Assembly: GCA_009733575.1 (NCBI GenBank)
Contig: ML769383.1
Coordinates: forward strand, 496,001-560,000
Reading direction: 5' to 3'
From: Gymnopus androsaceus JB14
Taxonomy: Eukaryota; Basidiomycota; Agaricomycetes; Agaricales; Omphalotaceae
Length of the DNA: 64,000 bases
A program made the translations under genes and the position numbers. Each line of letters opens with the position of its first letter. Positions within the stretch are counted from its first letter, which is position 1. The notes below the pieces were generated by a model. It worked only from the letters and a program-made list of their open reading frames with translations. It was not told the DNA's origin and searched no databases. Positions 52,785 through 64,000 of this stretch are shown piece after piece.

Positions 52785-53804
52785 ATGTCGCCCAGAGTCG
52801 GCCTTGTCACATTTGATATTCTACACACGTTGATCACCCCTCGCTGGCCTATCCATGTCCAATATGCCATGGAATTCGAACCCTACCTGGGAACACTAGA
52901 TCCAAATTGCATCAAGAGCTCTTTTAAAACAGGTGGTCTACTCGATAAACATTGAAAAGCATTCCCTATAACGGCTGAAATGCATATGTACAGCACTAAA
53001 AGCCTTGCAGCGGGAGAAACCTGCTTATGAGCAGGGAGTCAGAGTTGGTGGAGAGACGTTATTAAGAGGACAGCATTAGGAGCTGGAGCCAATCATGAAG
53101 GTACGGGGTACGACTTTTGAACAGTAATTCGAATACACATTCTTGTTACATACAGCCCTGGAGTCGTCGTTAAGATACATCGTTCCCAATCTTATGGAGC
53201 GATTTGGCTCGGGAAAAGGTTACAGAGAATTCGAAGACGCGATACCTACCAGTCAGCAATTCCCTAGAGTTGAGAATCACCACTGAACCTCGCCCAGTTC
53301 GCGCACTTCACGAACGCCAAATACAAACTGCAGTCATAAGCAACTCTGATTCACGAAGCCGTGAGCTGTTGACGCATTCTAGATTTATTTAATAGATTGG
53401 ACCTGAAAAGAAGCATACAGATTCGGTTCTCCTTGCTCTCAAATTCCCCGAGTACATGTCACCGGTCGTGTTGAGCGAAGAAGAAGGCATCGAGAAACCA
53501 GCTCGTGAAATTTTCTTGCGCGCGCTGGAGCGCGTAAATTCGATCCGTGGAGAATGTCTTCGAGCAGATCAATGTTTACATGTGGGAGACGAATTAGACG
53601 CGTAAGTCTTGTTGGCCTCTTGTCCTGATTCTCAACTAACAACAGCGAAGCGATTATCGTGGTGCAATAAATGCTGGGATGAAAGCATTACTTCTCAGAC
53701 GACCGGGCCCTGAAGGAGAACAGGCGCATGTCGAGGCCAACGAAGATTTGCAGGATGTCAAAGTCATTCAGGGATTAGATCGAATTTTAGATTATACCGA
53801 GTAG
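52785..53804 (+). CDS. HAD-superfamily hydrolase (HDHD3/REG-2-like)
   Basis: Motif I is VTFDILHTLITPR, where the first Asp would be the nucleophile and the second Asp is replaced by Leu-His (family often DxxxT). Motif II is TAVISNSDSR. Motif III Lys is EEGIEKPAREIFLRAL. Motif IV is CLHVGDELDARDYRGAINAGM with acidic metal ligands. A cap region (KPAYEQGVRGWWRDV) lies between motifs I and II. The family hydrolyses small phosphate esters; the substrate is unknown. The start lies 88 bases from the divergent S41 peptidase start. Four introns are inferred. Confidence 0.82.
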
Positions 53805-53873
53805 CGCTGATAGATAGGTTTTTGATGGAGGAAGTAGCGCGAATATAACAGATGATAGGCGTGCTCCAAAGAT

Positions 53874-54345
53874 TCAAGTATTCGTGGAAAACTCCTCTCC
53901 TTGTATGGCTTTCCGTCCCTCCAATGCAAGGTCTTCCGCTTTGGCGCCAAGTCTAAGGACAGTCCATCGAATCACTAGAGGATCCTGTCGCATGATTTTG
54001 TTCAAAGATTGCAACGTGCGGGGTGATGTATCGAAATGTAACGTCCAATAGCTGAAAAAAAAGAAGATTTAGAGTTCCCATCGAAACTAACTTGAAACAA
54101 GACACACTCTGCATAATTATGGTGTGTGGAGTGACGTTTCATTCTCTGTGGCAGGCCAAGGGTGCCCCACGAGTCGATTTTACGAACAACACCGCCGTTG
54201 TTCATTATATGAGTGCAAGTCTGCGTGACCAATTGCTTGATGTGTTTCTGGACAGCTATCAGCATGAGAGAAGGTATAGAGATTTGAGACGGCGTACATA
54301 TTCGTTGAAATGCGCAGATATGCATAACATTTTATACAGCGGCAT
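53874..54345 (-). CDS. Mitochondrial small ribosomal subunit protein bS6m (Mrp17)
   Basis: Three exons join in frame to about 120 residues: MPLYKMLCISAHFNEY, then KHIKQLVTQTCTHIMNNGG with VVRKIDSWGTLGLPQRMKRH, then DYWTLHFDTSPRTLQSLNKI with DPLVIRWTVLRLG. That is the full ferredoxin-like S6 fold, and the length fits. The acceptor at CTGTCCAG and the donor at GAGTGTGTC were chosen because they restore the family sequence. It is a structural protein of the mitoribosome small subunit. It ends in a short acidic tail. Confidence 0.9.
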
Positions 54346-55159
54346 GGCTGTAGATGAAAAAGAGTTGATCGGACGTGAAAGAGTGGTTGGCGCTTTGGGG
54401 CGCCTAAACCCCACGTGGTGGTGCTTCTTCTTCTCATCAGTCCACCGTTTTGGTAGTTGCTTTTCGTCCTATGCCATCTGAAACGAAAGAACCAAGAACG
54501 GCGTTCGACTTCAAGGACCCCGTTCATTAAATGAATACACGTGTGTGTGTGTCTAATATTTTTTCTCAAAGATCTGATTTTTGGTTCAGATGGTTCAGAT
54601 CGACTTGATCTTTCTCTTGATGCATTCGCTCCTTTGTTGGCCAGAAGGAAATTTAATCTCCTTCAATGAAGTCCAATGGCTCTGATTAGTCGTGCGGCAC
54701 CGGCCGTCTTTAGGATTTTTTTCTCCGGTGGCGTTCGATTTCGAAAGAGTATGATCCATCCATGGATATCCAAAGTCCTGATCTGGATAGGGATGACGTG
54801 AAGTCCTTTTTTTGCAGCTTCTCTGTCTACATGGATCTGATCCTCTCGCTGGTTAGATTGATATCTATGTTGAGTTTTACCCACTAACTGGGACAATCTG
54901 TTTTACTTACAGATTCAGTCAGAGCGGAGCTCAAAAAAACAAACTACCGAGAGATTGTGCACCCAAGTTGTATAAGAGTATTCGTCGCTATCCCGGTTTC
55001 TACCCTAACAACAGGCTTCCGAAGCGCGAATCGCGCCCTTGACGTGAATTTAGGGATTACATCAACCGTTCTAACCTCGTTTCATTGGTGTCTTCTGTCC
55101 GACTTTATTTTCCTTCTTAATCTTCGCAATCCGCGGCTTTTTCCTTATTATCTTCCTCC
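54346..55159. other. Intergenic, no gene seen
   Basis: Lies between the divergent bS6m and Mei2-like starts. A short GT microsatellite (about six units) is at 54540-54552. No gene or RNA is recognised. The right part, rich in C and T, is probably the promoter and leader of the Mei2-like gene. Confidence 0.45.
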
Positions 55160-58100
55160 ATGACCCCCGTCCCATCTCTCTCTCAGAACTCCGAAGACGG
55201 TGGCGACCTTCAACAGAGACAACAAAAGTCGATTAGAGCTCATCCGCCTCGTCTTCAGCATTCTCCATCCTTGCCCAATATATGGTAAGCTTTTTTATAA
55301 ATTCAATGTCCCTCGATCTGACAAGTTGGCTACAGGTTCCCGCCTCACTCGGGTCCTATCCCTCTACAGCTAGTAAACAACATGTCTGGTGATGCTTTGT
55401 CTTCACCCTCTGGAAAACCTCAATCTTCGCCACAGAGCCAGCAGACGCAGGATGGCGACAAAAAGTTGCCCGAACTCAAGCCAAGCCTAGTCTCCTTCCG
55501 CGAGCCGCTGTCTAAGCCTCGGCCTCACGTCAAGATTGCTGCCCATAAGTCTGGCAGGAGACAGCTGGCCGAGAACGAGCATCACAAGCTCCTCACTCCG
55601 CCACTTACGCCGTCCTCTAGTATTAGGACGAACGCTAGCGTTGACAGTAGCGTTGGTGACAGTTTCTCCGGTGACCAGTCTGCTCAGGTTACCGGCGGAG
55701 ATGACGATGATGCTTGTCCTTCAAGGTTCTTGCTGGTGAGTAGCCTATATAGGCTATATCTCGTTATCATTTTTTTTGCATCGGCTCCATCTTTGGGCCT
55801 TTTCTTTGCGGGTTCCACGACTTGATTCTGCTGATTCACCCGATTTTCATGTCTCGTTCGTTTCTAATTCATCCTCCCTCAGATTAGTAACGTTTCGCCC
55901 GATGTACCTCAAGAAGTCGTTAAAAACGCAATCTCGTCCTCTCTAACTACACCAAAGCTTGCATGCTATCGTCCCGATTCAAAACTTCCTACCCCTGTCA
56001 CTCCTTCCATGGACGACATCGCTACCAAAATCCAGAATGGTCGCGCAAGACAACCTCTCGATAATCCTATCAAAGGCCTCTTCGTTCAATCTCAAGAAGA
56101 GGGTATCACCATCTTTCTAGCCTTTCACGATCTACGAGATGCGATTGCAGCCAAGAACTATTTCGACACCCGCGAGAGCGATGTTTTCGATGAGTGTGTT
56201 GGTCAAGGCAAAGATGGAGCAGGCAGACAGAGATTGATCTGCAAGTACTTGACGATGGAGGAAGTTACGAGTGTACGTGCAATACACAATTTTCTTTCTG
56301 CTTATCACTCAACTCACGCTGTTCGCATTTTTTAGAAACTGGGAACTTCAGGCTTTCTCAAGTCCATGGACGCTTCAGTTTGATCTGATAGCTGAGGATG
56401 ATGTGCCTGTAGACGAAGCTATCCAGGGTCTCAAGCTTGCTAACGACGAATCTTCGGAGGAGAAGAACGTAGGAGTCAGTGCTCGCGGCATTGTTTTGCT
56501 GAAAACATACCTGGAAACTTTTGGCCATGTAAGATTGTTTGTTCAGGATGAACGTCAGGCATCGAATGCTGTATGTCGTTTATGGCTTTCTCGATCATTA
56601 TTTTTTTTTGACTAGTTTGTAGGCGTGTAGGACGTTGCGCGTCGAGTTCTATGATATTCGCGAGGCAGCCTCAGCATACGAGTCCCTGCGTGGGTCTGTG
56701 GCCATGTTTGGAATGAAGATTAGAGTATCTGGACGCGATGATCTTGTGGAAAACGCGGAGCATACTGATCCCGAACCTATCCAGGCGAAACCTGCCGAAA
56801 AACCGGCCATTGTTCCATTCCCAATCTCGCGTGCCTTTGACGATTCCATTCAACCATTCGGACCACCTGGTCAACTTTCTCAAACTCGCGAGCCATTCTC
56901 ATTCCCCATCGATACGTCCGTGAATGATGCTCTGTCCGTCTCTTCGGAGAATCGTAGCACTGGTTCCCTCCGTTCTTCTACACTTCCCAAAGTCCAGTCA
57001 GAGCGTACGCTTCATCCGCAGGGGTTAGCAACAAAGGTCGTGTAAATAGAACGGTGTTGGACCCACAGCAGCAGCTGCAGCATCAACTCATTCAACATTA
57101 CTACAACCCATCTACGGATGGATACCCATACCCGTTACACGATGGTGACCCATCTACGCCTATCGTAGCACATCCATATTATCCTTCTACTCCAACTCCT
57201 CCTCCGATCCCGTATCATCATGGCTATCTCTCCCCGCCGCCTCCTCACTTCCCGGGAGCTCTCCATGGTGTCCCTGGAACCATGGTTCCATTCGAGCACG
57301 ATCCTTCTATGATGCCACCAATGAACATTGCCTGGCCAATCGATATGATAAATGGACTCCCACCGTATCCATCCGGCTATCCTGTTGGTGCAGGTGCTGT
57401 ATCTCCCGGACACGATGCTTTCTGGGTGCAAGGTGTCACGCCGACGAACTTCCCCAATGGTACTCCCTCGTACTTCCCTCATGGTCAACCTCGAATGCCT
57501 CCTGGTTACTTTGCTGGAGATCAGCAGTTTGTTCCAATTGCGCCATCTACTCAAGAAGGCTCTCCTCGCCACAACGGATCCTCTTCGTCCTCGCCGCATC
57601 TCACCAAAAACTCGGCGGTTCCTTCTCCGGGCTCGAGCACGAAAAAGGAAAGCTCGGAACATAACCAGCTCAATCTCGCTAAGATCGAAGAAGGCGCAGA
57701 TACTCGAACGACTGTTATGATCAAGAACATTCCTAACAAGATGACCGACAAGGACTTGATGGCGTACATTGGAAAAGTATGCCATAGGAGAATTGATTTC
57801 CTTTACCTGCGGATGGATTTCAAAAATGGTAATTGATCTCTCGCTTTTAGAGGCAATGTCGTGATTTCTGACTTCACTACCAGGGTGTAATGTGGGATAC
57901 GCTTTCGTCAACTTCATCAGTGTCCAGGACCTGCTTACGTTCGCGAAGAAGAGACTTGGTCAAAAATGGTTTGTTTTCATTAGTTGCGAACATTCGACGT
58001 GGCTAACGATGAAATCGTGTCATAGGAACATGTTTTCCAGTGAAAAGGTGCTTCAGATGAGTTACGCCAACTATCAGTAAGTGTCGTTACCCTTTCTGTT

Positions 58101-58451
58101 GACTAGGGCTGACCTAGTGTTTTTTTTAAATCCAGGGGCAAGGAAGCACTCGTCGAAAAATTCAAGAATTCCTGCATCATGGACGAGCGAGAAGCCTGGC
58201 AGCCTAAAATATTTTATTCCGAACCAGGTCCCGAGCAAGGTCTCCCCGAACCCTTCCCAGTTGCCACTCATCAAAGGCGTAAGGAGCGCAGCTCCCACAA
58301 TCGTGGCACGCTCTACGTTCCCGGAAACTCGACACTGCAAAACCAGAATATGTTGCATCCTCCTTTTAACTCCCGCAAGCTCGAACACAATGAACCGCGA
58401 TACCGTGAACGCAATCATCGCCGACAACGTACCACCACCACTGGGGAATAA
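55160..58451 (+). CDS. Mei2-like RNA-binding protein
   Basis: A long Ser/Pro-rich N-terminal part leads two weak RRM-like regions (RFLLISNVSPDVPQEVVKN; RTLRVEFYDIREAASAYESL). A Pro/Tyr/His-rich low-complexity stretch (57060-57500) follows. The C-terminal Mei2-type RRM is DTRTTVMIKNIPNKMTDKDL, IDFLYLRMDFKNGCNVGYAF, KWNMFSSEKVLQMSYANYQG and NSCIMDEREAWQPKIF. In fission yeast Mei2 binds meiRNA and drives meiosis; the role in basidiomycetes is not established. An alternative start lies at 55382. The frame loses one base near 57024 (GVSNKGRVNRTV). About seven introns. Confidence 0.9.
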
Positions 58452-59588
58452 TTCACATCGATAATGTTAACTGCGTGCGTTGAACTTTATTGCTATGTAT
58501 TTTGTACAGATCGTTTGTTGCTTTTTACTGCGTTATCGCTGTTTAGTTCTCTTTTTTCAACTTGTGAATTTCCATTCGACATACATATGTGTAACATCAC
58601 TCATCTCTAATACCAGCTTCGTACAGTTATTTATCCTTTCGGGCTGCTTTGCTTATAATTAGTTTGCTCTCATTCATTTCTGCTTTCTCGTGAAACCACG
58701 CTTGCATTCTGTTTCACTGTGTTTGTCCCATTCAATTTGTTTATGCTCGCTACCCAGTCTCTTCTTCGAAAGTCAAATATTCCTCTAACTGCTTTATACC
58801 TATTTGCTTAAAAATGTAAAGTACAACCAAAGGCTACGCGATTATTTCACTGTCTTCGTAGATTTTTCTTTTCCCGTCTTCGTCCTTGAATTCGACCTGT
58901 GCACTGCGGTTCCACAGCCATATGCATGTCGTTAGATCTCTGGCAATCATACAGTACAACGTCTGTATTTGCTGAGAGCGGGTAACCCCTGGCTCTTTCT
59001 TGAGCCGTTCATTCATTCAATCTCAGCGCTGAAAGACAGATGCGAATATAGCCGAGTTCATGAAGCGGTCCTTTCCGATGAAGTTTGAAAGCTTGAAAGG
59101 CCAATCTCGATCTTCTTCTCCAGGTTATTTTGATCGGTTCCCCAACAGTTCCCCAGACCAGTTCCAGGCTTCCCCGCGTTTTCATTATGATCGTTAGTTC
59201 ACTCGTCTCACTCTATCCTTTTACTGTAAAAGCTGAGAATGTCGTTCCTCATAGGTACTGTTTGAGGCACGGGAATGCACTACAGATCAGTTATCTCCGC
59301 GCAAATTCCCTATATAATCCTATGGCAATTGACATTCGTTCTAAAAGATCGAAGATTGATTGTCTCTTCATGCCTCTTTAGGGGGGTATTCAGAATGGGC
59401 AAGTCTCCAGGAATCTTCTCACAACTTTAATACACCAAGGGAGGACGCGGGACGTATCGAATAGAGTGACATGTTGGCAAACCAGCAGCTGCTAAGCCTT
59501 CCGGGGCCTTAGGTAAACTATAAAGAGGGTTTGTCTACATATATAAGCTGATTGATACGACCCTTCGCATTCACCCTTCCCTTTGGCA
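58452..59588. other. Intergenic about 1.1 kb
   Basis: The left part is T-rich and probably carries the Mei2-like 3' UTR. A minus-strand open frame at 58834-59016 (60 codons, ending KRKIYEDSEIIA) has balanced composition and could be the last exon of a small gene, but I could not find a convincing upstream exon. The right part has no feature. Confidence 0.4.
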
Positions 59589-61280
59589 ATGGATTCCTCC
59601 TCTACCTGTACGTGCTTGATGGTCACGTCGACGGCAAAAATCCTGCTAATTTGTTGGAAAATAATACAGTAAAGCCAGGCCAGGTGGCCGCCGTGATGGT
59701 CGACCACGCCGTCCAGAAGCACAACAGTCCCTACCATGTTGTTTTTCTCAAAGCGGTGAGTACCCTTTCGTTGAGTATAAAAATGCTTTGGAGAGCTGAT
59801 ATCGCTCTGGCAGTTCTTGGCTGGCGTTATGCTAAGTTTCGGAGGGCTCCTCGATGAAGTGATATCTGGTGGTGCAGCAGGTCTTACGGCTTCCAACCCC
59901 GGAATTGTGAAGGTGTTGGGAGGATTCGTTTTCCCCGTTGGTTTGGTGATGTAAGTTTTCCAGACTAACCCGAGCCCGACGTCGGTGTTCGAGTTGATTG
60001 ACCGAATTGTCTCAAGGATCGTGCTTAACGGTTATGAACTGCTGACTAGCAACATGATGGTACGTCGCTGCTTATCAACATCGCGGATTAATATCGCTGA
60101 CCGTACCGATGCTCATCAGGTCTTTCCAATGGCGTTAGTTAAAAGGGCGATACCGTGGTGGAGCTTGGTACGAAAGCGTTATTCCTTGAAACGTACCAGT
60201 CATCTGACTTTTTTCCGATTTCAACTAGCCTGTGAACTGGCTCATTGGTACGGGTTTATCGCAGGTGTCTTCTAGCTCCTTCTGACATTCGCATGCAGTT
60301 ACATTCGGGAATCTCGTGGGAAGGTATGCCCGCCCATCCAGTTTGCTTGATTTGTAGTAATGAATCGCCTTTTCAAGCCTTTTCTTCGGGGCAATCCTCG
60401 TCAAATGTAAGTGTTTGTTCCATGGAATTGTACCTTGTTTCACGTTGGTATTGCAGATAGCGGCATTATCTCTGTAGCGCCATACAACGCTTATGTTGTC
60501 TCATTTGCTTTGTGAGTGTCCACCAGGTGCTTTTGCTGTCCCGTATTCATCATCTCGGTCTCCAACGTTTAGGAAAAAAGCCTCGGAACCCGAGTGGCAC
60601 GAAATCTTCTTGAGGGGTATCGCATGCAATTGGCTGGTATGCATAGCTGTATGGCAAGCCGCAGGAGCTCGTGATACTATATCCAAGGTAGACTGCACTA
60701 TATTGGTTGTCTAGAGTATGTGATGCTAACATCGACATTCCTTAGATATTTGCGATTTGGGTTAGTCTTTTGTATGTACTAAAAGACCCGAATTTCTGAC
60801 CATTGTCGTACGCAGATTCCCATCTGGATATTTGTTTCGTGCGGGTACGTCCTATTCTCCTCTGAGCAGACTGATATACACACTGACGATTCGATGAATG
60901 TGTGTGTATAGGTATGACCACGGTTAGTACTGAGCATCATTAAGCTGCCAACCAAACTGACAAAAGCCGACAAACAGTTGTTGCCAACATGTTCAGTGTT
61001 CCATTGGGTATCATGTTTGGAGCTGACGTGCGTTTTTCTTTCTCATTCAAATTTATATCTCAATTCAAACTCGGGACTGTAGCTCACTGTCGCGGAATAC
61101 ATCCGAAAGTCTTTAATCGCAGCGTACCTCGGAAACATCATAGGAGCCCTGTTCGTTGGCATGCCCGCCGTATACATCTATCTTAAGGACTACGACGCGG
61201 GAGGAATGCGCAATGCAGAGAGTGGGTCGGCTTTGAATGACCTTGAGGCGATGGACGTCGACGGTACAAAAACGAAATAA
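59589..61280 (+). CDS. Formate/nitrite transporter (FNT family)
   Basis: About 310 residues in several exons. Six membrane helices can be read. Landmarks are AGLTASNPGIVKVLGGFVFP, VLNGYELLTSNMM, WLIVTFGNLVGS, ARGIACNWLVCIAVWQAAGA-like (seen as LRGIACNWLVCIAVW), SCGYDHVVANMFSVPLGIMF and IIGALFVGMPAVYIYLKDYD. The GYxHxxANM and NWLVC motifs are FNT hallmarks. The pore passes formate or nitrite as a pentamer at the plasma membrane. No nitrate reductase or nitrite reductase gene is near, so substrate is open. The C-terminal tail is acidic. Confidence 0.9.
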
Positions 61281-62515
61281 GTAGCATCGTTTCGATTCGG
61301 GATTGATTTATTGCCTCTGTACGATTCAGTTCATTGTAATACTTGTGCAGCAGGGCATTACTTACTTATCGAGTAGCATCTATCTGTACACTTTTACTTG
61401 TCTTTTCTCCAACTACATTTCACTTCGAAAACAGCGGCGAAAATGATCTACATATATCATTGTTCCTGGGTAAGGGAAATATTCGAGAAGTTATAAGATG
61501 AGAGGCATTTCTGTATGGCATCAGTCCTCTAGTACGCCTCCGATGCACCAAGTCCCCTGCCATCGTATTCAAATCCCGCACCCAACGCACCGTGACAAAT
61601 TCATTTGTGGCAATAGATTACCTGCTGTGTTGGCTTGAACGCTATCGGGCCACACTTTGGTGAAGGATGACGAGAATCTCCGGGTGATACTTTTCCCTTA
61701 GTACAGCGACTGTGCCCTTTCGTCAAGTCCACCTTTGGAATAGCCCGCAACGGGTTTCATCGGAGGCTAGAGTAGTTTGAGCATTGGGTGTCAACTGACT
61801 TTACATTATATGGCTCGATATTCAAGGCTAGAGACTAGAGGCTGAAATTATTTCTGCTGGGACTGGCAGACTCACAGATCGTCAGTACGTATCGCGGTCA
61901 GCCTAGGACTCATGTGAGTGAGATGCCAGCAGTAATACATAGTCAGTCAAGACGTCGGGCCACAGGAACCCTAATCCTCTGGAGAGAATAACTAAGATTC
62001 GAGTAATGTGCATCTTAAGGTCGGAAGGTCTTCGAAATAGTACTAGTGGAGGTTAATGAACGATTAGTATATAGGCACCAGAGAGAGAGCCAGAAATAAC
62101 GCTACTTCCAACGAAATAATTTTGCTCAGCGTTGCATAATTTAATTATTGGTAGTCGCTGACCATAAGGAAATCTCTCTGAAAGATCTTGGCCGTAGCAA
62201 GGACAGCAACATCTGGAAGAACGTAAGAAGGTTCGCGCGCTCGAATAGGTGGTCCTGAACTTGCAATAACCACAGCAGAGATGCGTCAAATTCCGCGATA
62301 AGTTGGGTGGAGCTTGACTTATCTAAGGATACGACAAACAGAGACGATATAGATATATTTCGATATTTCTAGCGTCCAGGCATTTCTTGCTTGCTCGTTC
62401 CGAGACTTGGATTCTTTGCGCGAGTGTGCAACAGACCTACCCGTGCGGAGCCAAAGCCCAAAAGACTTATATATATATTATATATTTCTCACTAGACTCG
62501 TAGAAGAGTCTCTCC
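61281..62515. other. Intergenic about 1.2 kb, no gene seen
   Basis: Convergent gene ends flank it. It is AT-rich with an ATAT run at 62468-62486. No family was recognised in the short open frames and no tRNA fold was seen. Confidence 0.5.
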
Positions 62516-63942
62516 TCATGAGGGAGAAAGTTGATTGAAGACGGAGCTAAAATATAAGTATAACATAATAGATATCGAGCGCATACATACACAACTATCA
62601 AGCATTAACCCAGCTGCAATCGCTTCGAGTGTTTCAGTCCTCTCCGGTTCATATTTCGGCAGGGCAACCCAGTCGTGCGCCGCGTCGGCAGCAACATAAA
62701 ACTTGATTTTACCATCTCCTGGTCGAACACCGTCTCCTTCACCAAGATCTGCAACCATCTTATCTTTGAGGGCACAGATCATATCATAAAACACTTCAGC
62801 GCCTCCCGCAGCGATGAAAGTTCTCGGGAAACCTTTGAAGTGGATTTTCATGGCGGGATTCAGCGACGCGGGGGAGATCATTGGGTTGGTCTCTGCAGCA
62901 ACGAGACCGTGAGGACCGACAAAGGTCCTGACGGTTTTATAATAACCTTTCACGTCGGTTAAGCCAATGTAGTCCGATTTGGCATGGTTCATCCATGATG
63001 AATTGGGGTTGAGAGCTTGGGGACCTAAGTCTGCCCATACGGATAAGAGAATTAAAGCACCGGGAGGAGGAGGGAGTCCAGAGTCTGGATGCTCGACCAG
63101 ATATCGTGTTAATGCGAGGGCGAGATTGCCACCAGCAGAATCTCCCTCGACAATAATATCTGAAGGATCGAGTCCGACGGTCTTTACGAAGATAAACATA
63201 CCCTGCTAGGGCATCAATAAGGGCTGCTGGGAAGGGGTTCGGCTCTTTGGATTTCAAAGAGGAGAGTCGGTATTCGGTAGAAAAGACACGATGAACGCAG
63301 CCGACATGGTTGATAAGTCCACGGGCAATGTTTGAAGTAGGATCTGTTGGATGAGCGGAGAGACGTACGTATCCTCCACCATGGAGAGCATATACAACTT
63401 TCTCTCCTGGCATAAGAGGTGCAGCGACTGTGATCGACGATCCCTCCTTGTGTAGCCAGTAACCTGGGATTCTGATGGAGGTGACCTGAGCGACATTGGC
63501 CCATATTGCGAGTTCATCCTTGATAAGCTCTGGGATGGGAGGAATCCAAACACCATTGACATTTACTCCAGGAGTAATGGCCAGATGATTGGGCGGTGTC
63601 CCAAAAAGGGGACCAGCTCTGAATACAGAAAGTTGAGAAGCCAAATAACCAAGTATTGAGCAATGACACACGTTCCAGAGAGTGCAGTAAGATAGCGCGT
63701 CAACTTGAGCTTGACGGTCCTATAAAGTCAGCAATAAAAAGTCGAATCTTGAATACAAGCAGTGAAGCTCGTACCTTGAAATGGACCACGTTGCTCGGGG
63801 CCTCCAAGACTTGGGAATGGCTAATAGGATCCATAGAGGGATTCGGATGAAGACGGTACTGAAGAAGTGGTAAGTGAGATAAATGCCTCTGAAAGGCTGA
63901 ATCTGTAGGAGGGCCATGAAAGACAAGTGAATGTAATGGCAT
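62516..63942 (-). CDS. Alpha/beta hydrolase, HSL-type (fold-3)
   Basis: The N-terminal part (SHLPLLQYRLHPNPSMDP) leads a possible membrane segment and GVWIPPIPELIKDELAIWAN. Then come SIRIPGYWLHK and the oxyanion motif YALHGGGYVRLSAHP. The nucleophile is IIVEGDSAGGNLALALTRYL, the Asp region GGAEVFYDMICALKDKM, and the His ADAAHDWVALP. This is the hormone-sensitive-lipase/esterase group, as in many fungal detoxifying or secondary-metabolism esterases. One extra base near 63184 breaks the frame at YLRKTVGLDPSD. The start at 63942 is the first ATG; the window ends 58 bases upstream. Confidence 0.88.
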
Positions 63943-64000
63943 TATCAATTAATGATGATTATATTACTCTTCGGGCTTTCGGCTACTCTTCCATTCTGTC

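Overview
The window looks like nuclear DNA of a filamentous basidiomycete, most likely an agaricomycete. Genes lie on both strands and are cut by many short introns (about 50-65 bases, GT...AG, with one likely GC...AG). The encoded families (Tudor-SN, FAM72, Set9, a P5B ATPase, a fungal S41 peptidase, a Mei2-type RRM protein) fit that group. No operon, phage, CRISPR array, rRNA or convincing tRNA was seen. Exon structures were worked out by hand from conserved motifs and splice sites, so internal exon borders are inferred.

Layout, left to right. 0.4-1.8 kb: nucleolar FKBP isomerase (+). 3.3-4.7 kb: short-chain dehydrogenase (-). 5.1-8.6 kb: Set9-like H4K20 methyltransferase (-). 9.0-11.1 kb: polyubiquitin (-) with an internal duplication and broken units. 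12.2-14.3 kb: divergent FAM72-like (-) and RRP17/NOL12-like (+) genes. 14.5-15.4 kb: Bos1 SNARE (+). 15.5-16.8 kb: metallo-beta-lactamase-fold protein (-). 17.2-18.4 kb: Ser/Thr-rich membrane protein (-). 18.7-23.9 kb: P5B ATPase (-). 24.0-26.4 kb: unrecognised nuclear-looking protein (-). 27.0-28.2 kb: amidohydrolase-like protein (-). 29.3-30.3 kb: coiled-coil protein (-). 30.6-32.6 kb: ALG11 (-). 33.1-34.5 kb: secreted class 3 lipase (+). 34.6-36.3 kb: possible type II membrane glycosyltransferase (+). 36.1-39.2 kb: ATRIP/Lcd1 (-), head to head with UPF2 (+) at 39.2-43.5 kb. 44.0-45.4 kb: CaMKK-like kinase (+). 45.7-49.6 kb: Tudor-SN/SND1 (+). 49.7-52.7 kb: secreted S41 peptidase (-), divergent from a HAD hydrolase (+) at 52.8-53.8 kb. 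53.9-54.3 kb: mitoribosomal bS6m (-). 55.2-58.5 kb: Mei2-like RNA-binding protein (+). 59.6-61.3 kb: formate/nitrite transporter (+). 62.5-63.9 kb: alpha/beta hydrolase (-).

Most genes are ordinary housekeeping functions: ubiquitin, RNA decay, DNA-damage signalling, N-glycosylation, vesicle traffic and mitochondrial translation. They are not arranged as a pathway cluster, and I found no convincing new multi-gene system.

The most notable signals are two. First, conserved reading frames are broken by single bases in many unrelated genes, usually by one extra base, which points to sequence or assembly error more than biology. Second, the polyubiquitin gene carries a duplicated and partly decayed block. 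Three very tight divergent gene pairs and a non-RD-type kinase are also worth a look.
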